Positions 12,400 through 24,638 of a stretch of DNA of 64,000 bases are shown here, one piece after another (the first letter of the stretch is position 1; each line of letters starts with the position of its first letter). Below the pieces are notes generated by a model that saw nothing but the letters and a program-made list of their open reading frames with translations, was not told where the DNA came from and did not search any database. The position numbers were made by a program, and so were the translations under genes. This DNA comes from Inia geoffrensis (Eukaryota; Chordata; Mammalia; Artiodactyla; Iniidae): NCBI GenBank assembly GCA_036417435.1, contig CM070919.1:36634318-36698317 (forward strand), given 5' to 3'.

Positions 12400-13100
12400 T
12401 CATGGGGTCTGCGATATCTTCACACTGTTGTGCAACAGATCTCCAGAACTTTTTTCATCTTGCAAAACTGAAACTCATTCGACAATAACTCCCCATTCCC
12501 CGCCATCTGCAGCGCCTAGTAACCGCCATTCTACTGTCTGCCCCTTTGAGTCTGACTATTTTAGATGGCCCATGTAAATGGAATCAAACAGTGTTTGTCT
12601 TTCTGCGACTGGCTTATTTCATTTAACATAATGTCCTCAAGGATCATCCACGTTATGGCATGTGGCAAGATTTCCTTCCCTTTTAATAGAATAGATATTA
12701 TTCTTAAATAATATTATTTAATTATAATTAAATATAATTTAATTTAATATCTATATTATTCTTAAATAATATTCTATTATTATTTAAGACTGAATAATAT
12801 TTCATTGTATATTTTTATATATACACGACATTTTCTTTATCCATCTTCCCATCATTGGACATGTGGGTCACTTCTACCTCTTGACTGTTGCGAAGGGTGC
12901 TGCTGTGAACATGGATGTGCAAATATCCCTTTGACACTCCTACTTTCAGCTCATTTTGGGAAATGGGGTTCTGGATCATATGGTACTTCTAGTTTTAATT
13001 TTTTGCGGAACTACTAAACTGTTTGCCATAGTAGTTGCACCATTTTACAATCTCACCAGCAGTGCACAGGGGTTCTAATTTCTCCACATCCTCACCCAGC
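12400..13100 (-). mobile_element. L1M 3' region, antisense, with AT-rich expansion
   Basis: Reverse-strand L1 landmarks in order: cttgcaaaactgaaactcat, ctggcttatttcatttaac, ctgaataatatttcattg, gctgctgtgaacatgg and ctccacatcctcaccc. An AT-only insertion/duplication at about 12690-12790 separates two halves. Confidence 0.75.
12690..12792. repeat. AT-only duplicated and palindromic tract
   Basis: The segment attattcttaaataatatt occurs at about 12698 and again at about 12756, with attataattaaatataattt between them. Much of it can fold on itself. Confidence 0.7.
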
Positions 13101-13502
13101 CAAGTTATAATGTTTTTAAACTACCAGTCCATCTGGGAGGGCCATGGGCTGATAGTCATTAACCCGATATGTGAGTTTGTTTAATCATATTGCTTTCCTC
13201 CTGACACCTGAGATTTACACTGATGGAAGCCTTTCCTCACTCTTCCTTTTCTCTTACCTGATGGAGTCACTACCGTCTTTCTGTAGTGGGTCTCTGCTCT
13301 GTGTGTGCGTTTATTCTAGTTATCAGGGGTGAGGGAGGGGTTGTAACGGGCTGTCATACTTGCCTCACCTGCAGCCTCATAGGAAGGAATGCCTAGGCGC
13401 CTTATAGAGGAAAGCACCTACAGGGAGGGTTTAGGGAAGGTAAAAACATACATTCTTCAGCCAAGCTACGTATCAGATGGCCTACTTTAAATAAAATCTT
13501 TA

Positions 13503-13728
13503 GGGCTTCCCTGGTGGCGCAGTGGTTGAGAGTCCGCCTGCTGATGCAGGGGACGCGGGTTCGTGCCCCGGTCCGGGAAGATCCCACGTGCCGCGGAGCG
13601 GCTGGGTCCGTGAGCCATGGCCGCTGAGCCTGCGCGTCCGGAGCCCGTGCTCCGCAACGGGAGAGGCCACAGCAGTGAGAGGCGCGCGTACCGCAAAAAA
13701 ATAAATAAATAAAATAAATAAATAAAAT
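13503..13728 (+). mobile_element. CHR SINE, short type
   Basis: Full short-type body from gggcttccctggtggcgcag to ccgc, then an (AAAT)n tail up to about 13728. The target duplication is hard to define because both flanks are A/T-rich (aaataaaat on both sides). Confidence 0.92.
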
Positions 13729-13739
13729 ATTTAATTTAA

Positions 13740-14187
13740 GTATAATATGTAGTTAGAAAAGTATATAGAACATAAGTGAGCACACCCGTGGAACTACCTC
13801 CCAGACAGAGAAATCGAATGTTACCAGCTCTCCAGAAGCCGCCACGGGCTCTCCCAGTCATCACCTACCCACTTCTCCCTAGAGAGCCACTCTGGGGGCT
13901 TTTACCTACTTTTGAAGTTTATACACATGGACTTAGTCAGTATTCATGGTTTTTGTGAATGTGTTCTCTTGCTCGATATTGTATTTGTGACATTTTTCCA
14001 TATCATTGCATCTGGGATTGGTTCATTCATTTACATTGCTGTGTGGAATTCCATTGTATGATTGTTACTCTAATTTGTTTATCCATCTTACTGCCAGAAG
14101 ACATCTGAGTTGCTTCCAGTTTGGGACTATTACAAATATTTCTGTGAACATTCTTGTTCATGCTTTTGGTGCCACGTGTATACATAT
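13740..14187 (-). mobile_element. L1M 3' UTR, antisense (host copy)
   Basis: Reverse-strand landmarks: tagaacataagtgagcacac, ccagctctccagaagcc, attccattgtatgattg, gacatctgagttgcttcc and tgtgaacattcttgttcat. It is interrupted at gtatacatat by the L1 copy that follows and resumes at about 14700-14760. Confidence 0.7.
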
Positions 14188-14700
14188 TTCTTTTTTTTTT
14201 TAACTTCTTTTTAACATATTTCTTTTTTTTAATGTGAATTAAGGTTTATTAAAATTATCGATGTTGTTGGATTCAAATTTCTCATCATCCTCTTTGATTT
14301 CCATTTGTCCTATTTGTTCTTTTTTTTTAATTTTTATTTTATTGGAGTATAGTTGCTCTACAGTGTTGTGTTAGTTTCTGCTGTACACTTAGGTTGCTTC
14401 CATGTCCTGGCTATTGTAAGTAGTGCTGCAATGAACATTGGGGTGCATGTGTCTTTTTGAGTTATGTTTTTCTCTGGGTATATGCCCAGTAGTGGGATCG
14501 CTGGGTCATATGGTAGTTCTATTTTTAGTTTTTTAAGGAACTTCCATACTGTTCTTTATAGTGGCTGTATCAATTTACATTCCCACCAGCAGTGCAAGAG
14601 GGTTCCCTTTTCTCCACGCCCTCTCCAGCATTTATTGTTCGTAGCTTTTTTGATGATGGCCATTCTGACCAGTGTGAGGTGATATCTCATTGTAGTTTTG
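14188..14700 (-). mobile_element. L1 3' end, antisense, nested and internally deleted
   Basis: On the reverse strand it carries the ORF2 3' region (catcaaaaaagctacgaac, gtgggaatgtaaattgatac, ggcatatacccagag) joined near 14389 directly to the extreme 3' tail (gtgtacagcagaaactaac, actccaataaaat). Several hundred bases of normal 3' UTR are missing. The flanks gtatacatattt (14178) and gtatacatatct (14700) look like the target duplication in an older L1M. Confidence 0.8.
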
Positions 14701-15039
14701 TATACATATCTCTATTGGATATACAGGCAGACTTTTGTAGACACACTGGGGAGTTAACCACCATTCATAAGATATTTTAACATGGAGAAAATGTATTCCA
14801 ATTCCCAACAAGCAACTTACAAGTGATCTTGCAAAAATACAACCATTTATAGTTGGTAAACATCTTGTATTTAGAAGCCAGTTTTATCACGTGGACAACT
14901 TTTGATCATGTTTGCTACTGTCAAAAGAGAGATAAATTAACAATTTGTGTTAAATTTTTTAAAATTTCTTTGATGTGAATGCTCAGTTTTGATTCGGGTA
15001 AGTAGGAAAACAGCACGGTGCATTAAAAGCTATCCTGAA

Positions 15040-15240
15040 ACAGGGTCAGGAGATCTAGTATCCTGAGTCCTCTTTTATGCACTAACTTTTTAAAAGACAC
15101 TGAGTAGGTCACTGCTCCCCTCTCTGCCTGTGTTTCGTCCTCATACAACAAGGATAGTGACGCTGTCACATGCTACATTATTAGAAGATGATAGATATCA
15201 AGGTATTTGAAAATGTGAAAGACACATGGAACTGCGTAAA
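15040..15240 (+). repeat. MIR (diverged)
   Basis: Shows aggagatctagtatcctgag, gcactaac, then gtaggtcactgctcccctct and ctgcctg..cgtcctcata, the MIR order with many changes. Confidence 0.5.
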
Positions 15241-15599
15241 TCTACATGAGTACTAATTTCTGTAACTTTAAAATACACACTTATACAGCTTACTTTAAGA
15301 CTCTTGGAGTTAACCAGAATAGCCTGTTATTAATTGAATCGTCATCACCATATTACTGTAAAAGTTTTCTTTTAAGACAATATGCTATGTGGAAAAGTAT
15401 TTGTATAGAAGGATGGTGATTGTAATACACAGGTGTTACTGATTAATATCTTTCCTGCCCTCAACTCCAAATACTGCCTCTCTCTGCCTTTGGTTTCCTA
15501 GATGTGGCAGAGAAGCATATCTCTAGCCTTTGACCCCCACAGAAGTTACATTCGACTCCCTCCTGTGTGGATTTTCATACTCCACTGCCCTCTGGTAGG

Positions 15600-15830
15600 G
15601 TAGAGATAGTGCTGCGTATCCCCTTTATTACCAGAAGGTCTGGGTTTAAGGTCACGGTCCACTGCTTTTTCGCTTGGAACCCTAAACTCTCAAAAAGTCT
15701 CAGTTTTTGCAGACTTAAAATGAAAAAAAAAAAGTAACTATTCAACGGAGTCTTTGTGGAGCTTAAATGAGATACCGGGTGAAACAGAAACACGACACTT
15801 GACACGTAGGTTGTGTTCAATGGAGGTTTT
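15600..15830 (+). repeat. MIR (diverged), with internal A12
   Basis: ggtctgggtttaagg is followed by ctcagttttt, an A run, gcttaaatgagataccg, then gacacttgacacgtagg and tgttcaat, the MIR 3' half. Confidence 0.5.
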
Positions 15831-16239
15831 ATGTTTTAAAAGTATTGCATCCCAGTGGTCTAATACAAAGGACCCTGTCTGTGGCCGAGAGAATGCCTGG
15901 TGTGGCCGCCAGCCTGAACCTTCTCACCTAAGCCATCGCCCAGAGGGGTCCAGGGCTCAGCAGAGCACAGAGCTCCCCGCCTCTCCTTGGCACTCTTGCC
16001 ACACCCTCCATCAGGTCCTGCGCAAACCAAGGATCCACTGTACCGTCATGAAGCGTGGCAGCAGTGCCTTCTCATGGGTTCAAATCTGCTTTCCAGCCTG
16101 GGCATTAAAGAATTGGGATCATCCTTCTTTATTTACAGATGTATTTTACTTATCTAATTCTCCCTTTATTTGTCTGCCAAGAGAGCTCATGTAGGTTTAT
16201 TATATCAGTGTTCAGGAATTTCTGTAGCACTCTGACTTT

Positions 16240-16245
16240 GCTGTC

Positions 16246-16277
<32 letters not shown>

Positions 16278-16290
16278 TCTGTCTCTCATT
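16240..16290. repeat. (TC)n microsatellite
   Basis: About 50 bases of nearly pure TC with occasional C and G interruptions. Confidence 0.9.
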
Positions 16291-17856
16291 AACTTTGGAG
16301 TCAATCTCACCCTGTATTTACATAAAAATCTTAAGTTACACATAACAAGTGTCAAGAGCTTCACCGAACACCAAACACCAATGTTTTCGAAGTACATTTC
16401 AAAACAGTGTTTAACAAGATATAATATTATTTGGTATATGGCTCTCATTATACGACACCCTAAGTATCACCAAAATCCCATTTTATTGAGATTTCCTGTA
16501 ATAAAAAATATATAATAAAGCTGTTGCACATCTGACAAAAAGTAAAATAGCCCTCCAGACACAAACATAACATTACTTTTTAACATTTTACGCCTGTGCC
16601 TGACCCCATGGACTGTCTCTCCTCTTCACAGTCTATTAAAACCAATAATATGAGCAAATCTATCATCCAGGGAGACTTTCTGTGCTACGTAAAAGCTCAC
16701 AATGACGATACATTATTTTGTGCAGAAACTTTGACCCTTTTGGAATATTTATCATTGCTATGCCAGAGCATATGCCCATCAAAACTTTTACTGTATGCGG
16801 ACCTAGCACCCATTATTTTACTCAAAAATTGCTGAATTATCTGAAACCTTGAAAACTGTGAAGCGATAAATTTTTAGAAAGCTTCTGACGTTTTGCCACT
16901 CAAACACTACATAATTTAATGCAAAATGACATAAGTTATACCTCTTTACAAGTTGACAATTTGTATATTGGAGAATTCTATAACCTATATCTTAATCCTT
17001 GAAAAAAATCAGTCTTTAAAGGGAATTGCTGGAAAACTGTAATTTAAGCAGGGAGTTATGAGTATATACGTTTGCTACAAATTGTACAGGGTGGATACAG
17101 CTATGTTCCTATCTACATTTAGTATGTTTCTTACTACAGGATGATTTTATATCAGGGATTGTTAACAGAAGAATGTGACACTGGGAACAGAATGTCACCA
17201 AGCTGTTGACTCTTTTAAAAAAGTCAATCAATTATATATAGTGCTAGTGGACTTTTCACAAAACTACTTTTCATAGAGCGTAACACTGACTAGTCATTAA
17301 TTCATTATTAATAACATGACATTCCATTTTTAGGCATTTATGTATTTGTTTTATATTTAAATATTTTATATTTATTAACTTTTCCTTAAATTACTATACT
17401 CTTATCCACAACAGTATTGTGTGACATTTTAAAACCTTAGAAAATACAGTCTGTTTCTTTGACAGATACTTACCGAGATCTACTCGGTAGCAGATACTGC
17501 ATAAGGCGAATGAGATACACAGTATCGGGAGAGGTGCTTCACGCAGTCAGGAAGTGCTTTCCCAAGAAGTTGGTACCGACCACCCGAGGGAAGAAGAGGT
17601 ACTTTGCAGTGGGTGGAGAGCATTGCAGACAGAGGGGACTATTTATTGAGACGTTCTATGGTCTGGTCAGGTGACTGCAAATGGTTCGGTAACCTGGAGT
17701 AGAGAACAAATAAATAAAAGACCTATATGTACTACGGACTGTCCTGCTAGGTGCCTTAACGTATACTGTCCAGAAAGTTTACATCAATTAAGTAAGATAG
17801 GTTTATCCAGCCTCGTTTTGTAAGTAAACCTAATGTTTAACAATATTACATCATTT

Positions 17857-18158
17857 GGGACTTCCCTGGTGGTGCAGTGGTTAAGAATCCGCCTGCCAAT
17901 GCAGGGGAGGTGGGTTCGATCTCTGGTCCGGGAAGATCCCACATGCCACGGAGCAGCTAAGCCCGTGCGCCACAACTACTGGGCCCATGTGCTGCAACTG
18001 CTGAAGCCCGCGCACCTAGAGCCTGTGCTCCGCAACAAGAGAAGCCACCGCAATGAGAAGCCCGCACACCACAATGAAGAGTAGCCCCTGCTCGCCACAA
18101 CTAGAGAAAACCCGCGCGCAGTAACAAAGACCCAACTCAGCCAAGGAAAAAAAAAAAA
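17857..18158 (+). mobile_element. CHR SINE, long type (5' part of composite insertion)
   Basis: Starts gggacttccctggtggtgca, has the A box form ggttaagaatcc and B box ggttcgatctctgg, a long tRNA-unrelated body with ccacaactac repeats, and an A run at 18147-18158. A second segment follows before the target duplication appears (next entry). Confidence 0.92.
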
Positions 18159-18282
18159 GTGCTCAAAGAAGACAAAAGCCAATCCAGAATTCTACACTAG
18201 TGAAAACATCTGTGAAGAATGAAAGTGAAATAAAGATATTTTCAGATAAAAGAAAAAACTAAAAAAAAAAAATTTTTTTTAA
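18159..18282 (+). mobile_element. L1-like 3' segment joined to the SINE
   Basis: Reads ccaatccagaattctacact, then gaatgaaagtgaaataaaga and attttcagataaa. I recall this order from old L1 3' UTRs. It ends in A12 then T8. The duplication attacatcattt lies at 17845-17856, before the SINE, and at 18283-18294, after this segment, so both parts seem to have arrived together. Confidence 0.6.
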
Positions 18283-19443
18283 ATTACATCATTTGTCTAA
18301 GCTTAAATCCTAGATTGAGGTTGAACCCAAATCTAACTACATCTAAAGCCTGTCCTCTTTACACTGTACTAATTTAGTTTTGTTACTATATATTGGATAT
18401 TTAATAAGGGCTTTTTACAGTGATTGTTATCATACTGTCTCTAACAATACTTTTTAAACACGTCTTTCTCCACCTCTCTGGTAAATTCCAACATGTATAA
18501 TGAATATATACTGCCAAATAATGTTGAAAAATTCTCCTTCATGACATAGTAATATGACAGTCACTGGGTTTCCCCATGGATACTTAGCCTTCCTGAGGGA
18601 TTAATTCCTAAACTATATGCTGTAGAGCACAAATGAATATTAAGTGTTAATGGTTAATACGACAGTGATTATTATTCTAAATATTTTTAATAAATAATAT
18701 ATAAAATGATAAATTATATTACATTTCTCTTTATAATTATATGGTCTAGTTACCTATTTTCTAAGTATTTTACATCAAGAAAATAAGTAAACACATTTAC
18801 AAATTTTGTATCAGTTTATAAGACTATCAAACCCACATCAGAAACTCTATATGAAATCACCTGATACATATGGATGTTGCTTGATCTGTGCTCTTGCTGA
18901 ATTGTAAGTCATAAATTCGAAGATTATTTATCTTAAATTTAGAGCATTCAAATATTATTATATTTTGTGCATCTGAATCCATTCTGAACACTTCATGCAC
19001 CAAATTCGTCTGTGGGACCAGTTGTTACCTTAATCCAAGAGAATAGCATCATATCTCTTGAGAACCTATAGATATTGTGACAAAGTGTTGTACATGTGCA
19101 AGTGGCCGGTGGTCATGTAAGTTTGGCAAGTACTGCTAGAGAGCATACTACCGCTTACCTAAATGATGGTGCAGAGTAGAACTGGAACAAAGCAGAACAA
19201 ATAATGATTCACTCCTAAGAATTTCCCGGTACCACTTAACTGAATAATATCAAATCTTTATTAAAGTGCTGCCATGTTGTACTGAGGAACTGTTTTCTAA
19301 TTTTTATTATGCAATCGTCTTTGGTATTTCAGAACATGGAAATTATAACTTTACATGTGACTCTTGTTATAAACATATATACCATTTGAGATTGTAGCTT
19401 GAAGCAGCAGACCTTTAAACAACTTGTAATTTTTTACCCCCAG

Positions 19444-19566
19444 CAATGCATCTCTTTGGCCTCAACTGGCAGTTACAGCAGACTGAAAATGACACATTTG
19501 AGAATGGAAAAGTGAATTCTGATACCATGCCAACGAACACTGTATCATTACCTTCTGGTGACAGTG
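19444..19566 (+). CDS. TENM3: TENM3 exon: juxtamembrane extracellular residues
   Basis: Internal exon of teneurin-3, a type II transmembrane cell-adhesion protein that pairs neurons and binds latrophilins. The acceptor is ttttttaccccCAG and the donor is G|gtaaga. With one base from the previous exon it reads [13 protein letters not shown], then TENDTFENG and SDTMPTNTV. This matches what I recall of TENM3 immediately after the transmembrane helix (near residue 330), so the helix itself is encoded upstream of the window. It has 123 bases, 41 codons, phase 1 on both sides. An N-glycosylation sequon (NDT) is visible, consistent with an extracellular position. The ATG right after the splice site is not taken as a start codon, because the residue before it is coding in the family. 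The next exon is 15.5 kb away. I am confident of the gene; the paralogue call rests on remembered sequence. Confidence 0.93.
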
Positions 19567-21465
19567 GTAAGAGAAAGAATTATGTGTCCTGTGTTTTTCT
19601 TTTAACATCTCTTTTCACATTTCATCTCTTTTAACATTATAAATAAAATAAATTTATTTTTACCCATGTAACATTCAGCTTTATATGGGAGGAGGATTCG
19701 GAATTACAAATATTATCTCTTAATGAGTGACTTTTATTCATGTACTTGAAGGGTTGGAAATTCACATTTTTATTGTAGGAATATAGTAAGTGTTCTGCCT
19801 TCTGAGTCCATGGCTAGGCTTTTCTGCCATTCCTTCCTGCAGGTGTGCATTTTGCTTAGTTTTTAGTCTGTAAATAGATTATAATTCACTGTATCATCTC
19901 ATATTACCTTGGGTATATTGAGCTTCCTTTGTTCAGCTAGAATGTGGAGTTGGAATACTATCTTCGTTTTGTTTTAAAAGCTTTTACATACAAAACACGT
20001 GAAAGGATTCTCATTTATTGACCTTTCCTCTGCTTGCCCTTTCTTTAAACCTTCAAAAGTTTACCCTTTGAACTAACAGACTTTCAAATCAATTGGCTCT
20101 GAGTTTAAAAATGGAATTTAAGTGGTTAGAGAATGCTGTATTTCATTTTTTCAATATAAACACCCAGAAAAATATGTACATATATAAGTATATTTATATT
20201 ATATATCTGTCTATTATTTTTATATATGTGTGTGTGCTTGTATGTATGTCTTGGCATTTGGCATCCTCTGACTTTTTGCAAAATGTCATAATACTCTACG
20301 TCTCAAAGCAACCAGATCAAGACACCTTTTTCTGTCACGTGAGAGATATATCCTTTGCCTTTAAACATTTCCCTGGCTCTTCTTCCTCTTTATTTCTTCT
20401 TATCTAGTATATTTTTGTTCTGCTTTGGCATCTATTATGTTGATCCTCATGTGGCTAGTTTCTTTGCAAGACTAGAAAGAAGCTATTATATATTTATATG
20501 CTGTATTGATTTGTATTTATATATATGCTGCTATTTTACATGTACCCATTGGCTGTGACTAATGCTTTTATCATTTTTTTTTTTGTTCTTTGCTTTCCCA
20601 GCTTCTGTTTTATTTTAACAATAATACTTTATGACACTCCTCTTCCTTCTTGGGGAGGCTGAGAGATTTTATAAGACATTAGATCTTCATAGTAATAATA
20701 GATACCGCTGCCCCACCCCTGTATGGAGTCTTTTGATACAAAGTGCTGTACGTTCCAAAAAACTATAATCTGGTGGCTGATGACAGTGACAGTGGAAGTC
20801 AGTGCACAGTGGATTAAAGAGGAGTGAAGAAAAGCTTACCTAATTAATATTGTTGGTGGGAAATTTCAATTAAGTGAAATATAATTACTTTAAACAACTG
20901 TTTAATTTTTTATGCACTGATAACACGCACAGGAACAGATCCATAACTACACAGAGATTAAGAGTATTTATTTTTGATTTCTATAGATTGCAATTTAGAC
21001 TGTCTTTTGAAGTGGATTGTTCCCATGAAAATGGTCAAACGGCACTTCTTAACCACACATGTAGGGAACTCTTTTACAGACTGAAGAGGAAAATGCTTGT
21101 TGTAGACGTTTCGTTTATTTTACAACATCCTAGCCTTTTATTATGATCCGATTGGAAATAGAGTGTGGCTAATGAGTGCCACAGTCCTTGAAATGTGTGA
21201 TATTGAGAAAGCTGTGGCCTCAGAGACCCTCCCACAGCCCCGGTGCTGGTGTTTGGGATTTTCTGTTCTATTTTATTGAATTTCCCATTTACCACAAATG
21301 CTAGTTGAAACTCACTCAGGTAATTTTGCAATTTACAAAGGATTGTGGGCCACAGTTTCAAAAACACGGCTCTGAAAGTCCGCTTCCCTAAGAGGGACTG
21401 AAGTCCCCATGTGATCACAGAATGCATGGGGTGCAGTTGACAGGTGCCAGTGGAGCAACTGAATA

Positions 21466-21953
21466 CAGTGAGTCCCCTACCTACAAACGAGCTCCGTTCC
21501 AAGAGTGCGTTCGTAAGTCCAATTTGTTCGTAAGTCTAACAAAGTTAGCCTAGGTACCCAACTTACACAGTCGGCTATATAGTACTGTACTGTAATAGGT
21601 TTATGATACTTTTCACACAAATAATACATAAAAAAACAAACGCAAAAAATAAAGAACACATTTTTCATCTTACAGGACAGTGCCTTGGAAAGTACAGTAG
21701 TCCCGTACAACAGCTGGCACACAAGGGGCTGGCATCCAGTAAACAGGCGAGAAGAGTTACTGCCTGAAGGAGGGAGAGGAGGTGGGAGACGGTAGAGCTG
21801 AGGGATGATCAGCCATAGGGGACAGAGGGCGAGCTGCAGTGTCACTCACGCCTGACGCTGACGGCACAGGTGCTGGTTCCTTGCTGGAACCAGATGCACG
21901 TGCGCATCTTTGAAAGTTTGCAACAGGAAGGTTCATATGTAGGGGACTTACTG
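21466..21953. mobile_element. Tc1/mariner-type MITE (Tigger-like)
   Basis: Inverted ends cagtgagtcccctaccta at the left and the reverse of tatgtaggggacttactg at the right, flanked by TA on both sides (21464-21465, 21954-21955). The element is 488 bp and has internal motifs cgttcgtaagtccaatttgt and agtactgtactgtaatagg. No intact transposase; the longer open frames inside it are incidental. Confidence 0.8.
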
Positions 21954-22924
21954 TATGCGTGTAAGTGACAGACCATCGTCCTAGCCCCCCACACAAGGAG
22001 GAGATGACAGATGCCCCAGAATGAGTTAGATATACTGGAGAAGAACGGATCCTGCAGCCTGCCAACCGGACAGGGGCATTCGTAGGAATTTCTCTTTGTG
22101 GAAAGAAGGCTATCTCGGGGCTCAGACTTTGTCCAAAATGTGACCTAAATAACAGTCTCACTTGTTATCTTTATTATTTTTCCAGTAGCCCGAAAAACCC
22201 TAAATTGGTAAAAGGAATAATTCTTATTTTCGTTTTTCCAAGTAAAGGTTCTGGGTACGTATCTCTGAAATACTTAGTTAAATACTGGAGTGCAGCGGGC
22301 AGGAGGGGACTGTATTTGCAAGAAGGGAGGTACCTTACAAACACTGCTTTTAAGCATCCCTGATGAACCGGCAGAGACCATGCACCATCATCTCCTACTT
22401 CAGTTTTATAAACTGTGCAGAGAACCAGATCACATCAACTCTAGAAACTCTAGGAGATGATAACCCTTAAGAAATTCTTGCAATTCTGAATGAAGCTCAC
22501 TGGGAAAATTAACCGTGCTAAGCATGATGGGGAAATTACCTCGTGGCTTCTAAACGCAATGCTCTTCTTTACGCAGTCCTGTTTTATTCTTATTTTATAA
22601 ATACAATTCTAAGGAACAGTCATGGTGCTAACAATCATGGTGCTAAACTCCCTTCTCGCTTTTAAGTGAATACTGAACCAAAGCTTCTAAATGGTATTTA
22701 GTATTTAAAAGAAGAATTTCTGTTACACGCCATGATTCTTTCCTGATGATTCCTAAGATGTTCTTTGACTACAGATTTTAGAGATGAGATGTCAAGTGTG
22801 AGGTCTCAGGCAAAAGTGATGGAAGTGGGCAACGTGAATAAAGAGGCAAGGATGAAGTTTTTAGTTCAAACACCAGTCTCTTTCCAGAAACTAAAATTAT
22901 TCCGCTGGCTCGAGGAATTCACTT

Positions 22925-23060
22925 AGCCTAACGTGCTGAGAGCATCGCGCAGCCCTGTATTCAAATCCTAGCTCTTTCATCTGTTTACTCTGTAACCTGG
23001 AGCAAGTTACTCAGCCTCTTTGAGCCTCAGTTTCCTCCACGTAAAGAGGGAGTAACGCCT
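22925..23060 (+). repeat. MIR
   Basis: gtattcaaatcctagctct, then ctgtaacctggagcaagtta and tgagcctcagtttcctcc form a clear MIR core. Confidence 0.8.
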
Positions 23061-24091
23061 GTCTCTTGGCTGATCAGCTCCAACAGTCTGGCAGCCCATC
23101 TGTGTTTCCCTTGCAAGCTCTCTCCCCACACATCTCAACGGTTATTTCCAACTCTCCTACTATCCTCGAAGCTTCAATCCCTCAGCTCCCAGCAGATGAC
23201 CTTGTGTTCTATTCCGCAAAAAAGACAGAGACCTTGATTTCCTGTAAACAGAGCTCCATTCCTGTGTGCGTCTCGATCTGTCTTTCCACCCTTTTCTTAC
23301 TAATCTTCCCAAGAGCGTTCTTGATCCCATTCTGTACTTCAGAATTTCCTCTCTCAACTGGCTGGCACCTTCCAGTCAACATTTGAACATTCCCAAGTCT
23401 CTCAAGTCTTAAAAAAAAGAACCCTTGAGTCTGCCTCCTACCCCTGCCCTACCCCATCCTCCTCTGCTGCCCGTGTAGCCAGGCTTCTGGAACACGGTGT
23501 GTACATTCGCCGTGAAGTCATGTCTTCACCTTCCACTTACTCCTGTGACAGTGTGGCTTCTTCAGGCTCCTTCCTCATGACTGTCCTCTGCCACCATCAC
23601 TCACAGTCATGGTTGTCTTCCCGACTTATCGGTTGTCCTGCCAATAGCATCAATTGATACTCTACGCTCTTTATCACATTTGAGCTCTTGGTAGCATTCC
23701 ATAGGTAACCTATCACTCCTAATTGACATATCCTTTTCCTTAGCTCCTGTGATACCATTTCCACTTTCTTCCTGATTTTTTGGCAGCGATTTCTCAGTTC
23801 GTTTAGTTGACTCATCTTCCTCTACCCGATCCCCGAGCATTGCCGTCACTCAGAATACAATCTCTCTGGGTCCTCAGATCCATTCTCCTGACTTCATTTA
23901 CGTTCCATGTGCTGTGTGTTATGTTACATTCTTTGTGCTCCCAAATCAATAAGTGCAGCCTGGATGTCTCTGTCTTGGAGCTCCAGACATCAACTATGAA
24001 AAATCTATCCAAGTATCTTTAGAAAATCCCCACTGGGGTGTCTTCCAGGCATCTCAAACTCCATATGTCTAAAACTGAACCCAACAACTAA
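23060..24091 (+). mobile_element. L2 LINE ORF2 relic, 5' part
   Basis: Sense-strand remains of an L2/CR1-type reverse transcriptase gene. Decayed peptide traces include LPADDLVFYSAKKTE, where family members read DDlA.yFteKie, and SKTEP near 24070, the conserved SKTE of the RT C-terminal part. There are frameshifts and stops throughout. It is cut by an LTR at 24092. Confidence 0.55.
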
Positions 24092-24638
24092 TTTGGTTAT
24101 CTATTACTGCCTAACAAGCCACATCAAAATCCAGTGGCTTAAAAGAACAGTTTGTTATCGTCTCTCATGGTTCTCTAGATTAACTGGGTAATTTTTGTTT
24201 TTTTGCTTGGGTCGCTCATGAAATTCCTTTCAGATGTTGCTTGGTCTGTTTGAAAGCCTCACTAAACTGAAATTCAGGGTAGCCCACTCACAGGGCTAGC
24301 AGTTGATGCTGTCTGTCGACTGGAACATCTAAACATGGCCTTCCACTTGGCTTGGGCTTCTCAGAGCACAAGTTCTGGAGAGGGGTGTCCCCAGAGGGGG
24401 CATTCCAAGAGACCCAGACAGAAGTTACAAGGCTTCTTATGACCTAGAGCATTGGGCGCTCCGGGATGTCACTTCCATCACGTCTGGTTGGACAAGAAAG
24501 TCAGTAAGATCAGCCCAGATTCATGAGATGGAGAAGTAAACCCCACTCTTGACTGGGGAAATGGTGGGGACACATTGCATGAGGACATGTGGGCTGGGAG
24601 ATGTTGTGGCCATCTTTGGAAAACACAGCTAGCCCATC
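24092..24638 (+). mobile_element. Probable solo LTR inserted in the L2 relic
   Basis: Begins tggttatctattactgcc, then gtggcttaaaagaacagttt, and ends near ggaaaacaca, so it starts TG and ends CA. Its body contains tcttatgacctag and gatgtcacttcca. This resembles an old mammalian ERVL-class LTR; I cannot assign the family. The L2 frame resumes on the far side. Confidence 0.5.

Larger units (their letters stand above)
1..19443 (+). other. TENM3: TENM3 intron (3' part), phase 1
   Basis: The intron that follows the transmembrane exon runs from beyond the left edge to the acceptor before 19444. It is filled with old MIR, L2 and hAT remains, antisense L1 pieces and five cetacean SINEs, listed separately. 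No coding exon in the teneurin frame was found. The stretches 603-1567, 1796-3680, 6591-8456, 8697-9563, 9794-10384, 11321-12159, 15831-16239, 16291-17844 and 18295-19443 show nothing I recognise beyond AT-rich single-copy sequence. Confidence 0.85.

Noticed and set aside
21074..22161. Three overlapping reverse open frames of 122-142 codons
   Set aside because: They mostly overlap the Tigger-like MITE and show no transposase or other domain.
23597..23849. Reverse frames with coiled-coil-like composition
   Set aside because: They are the antisense of the decayed L2 ORF2.
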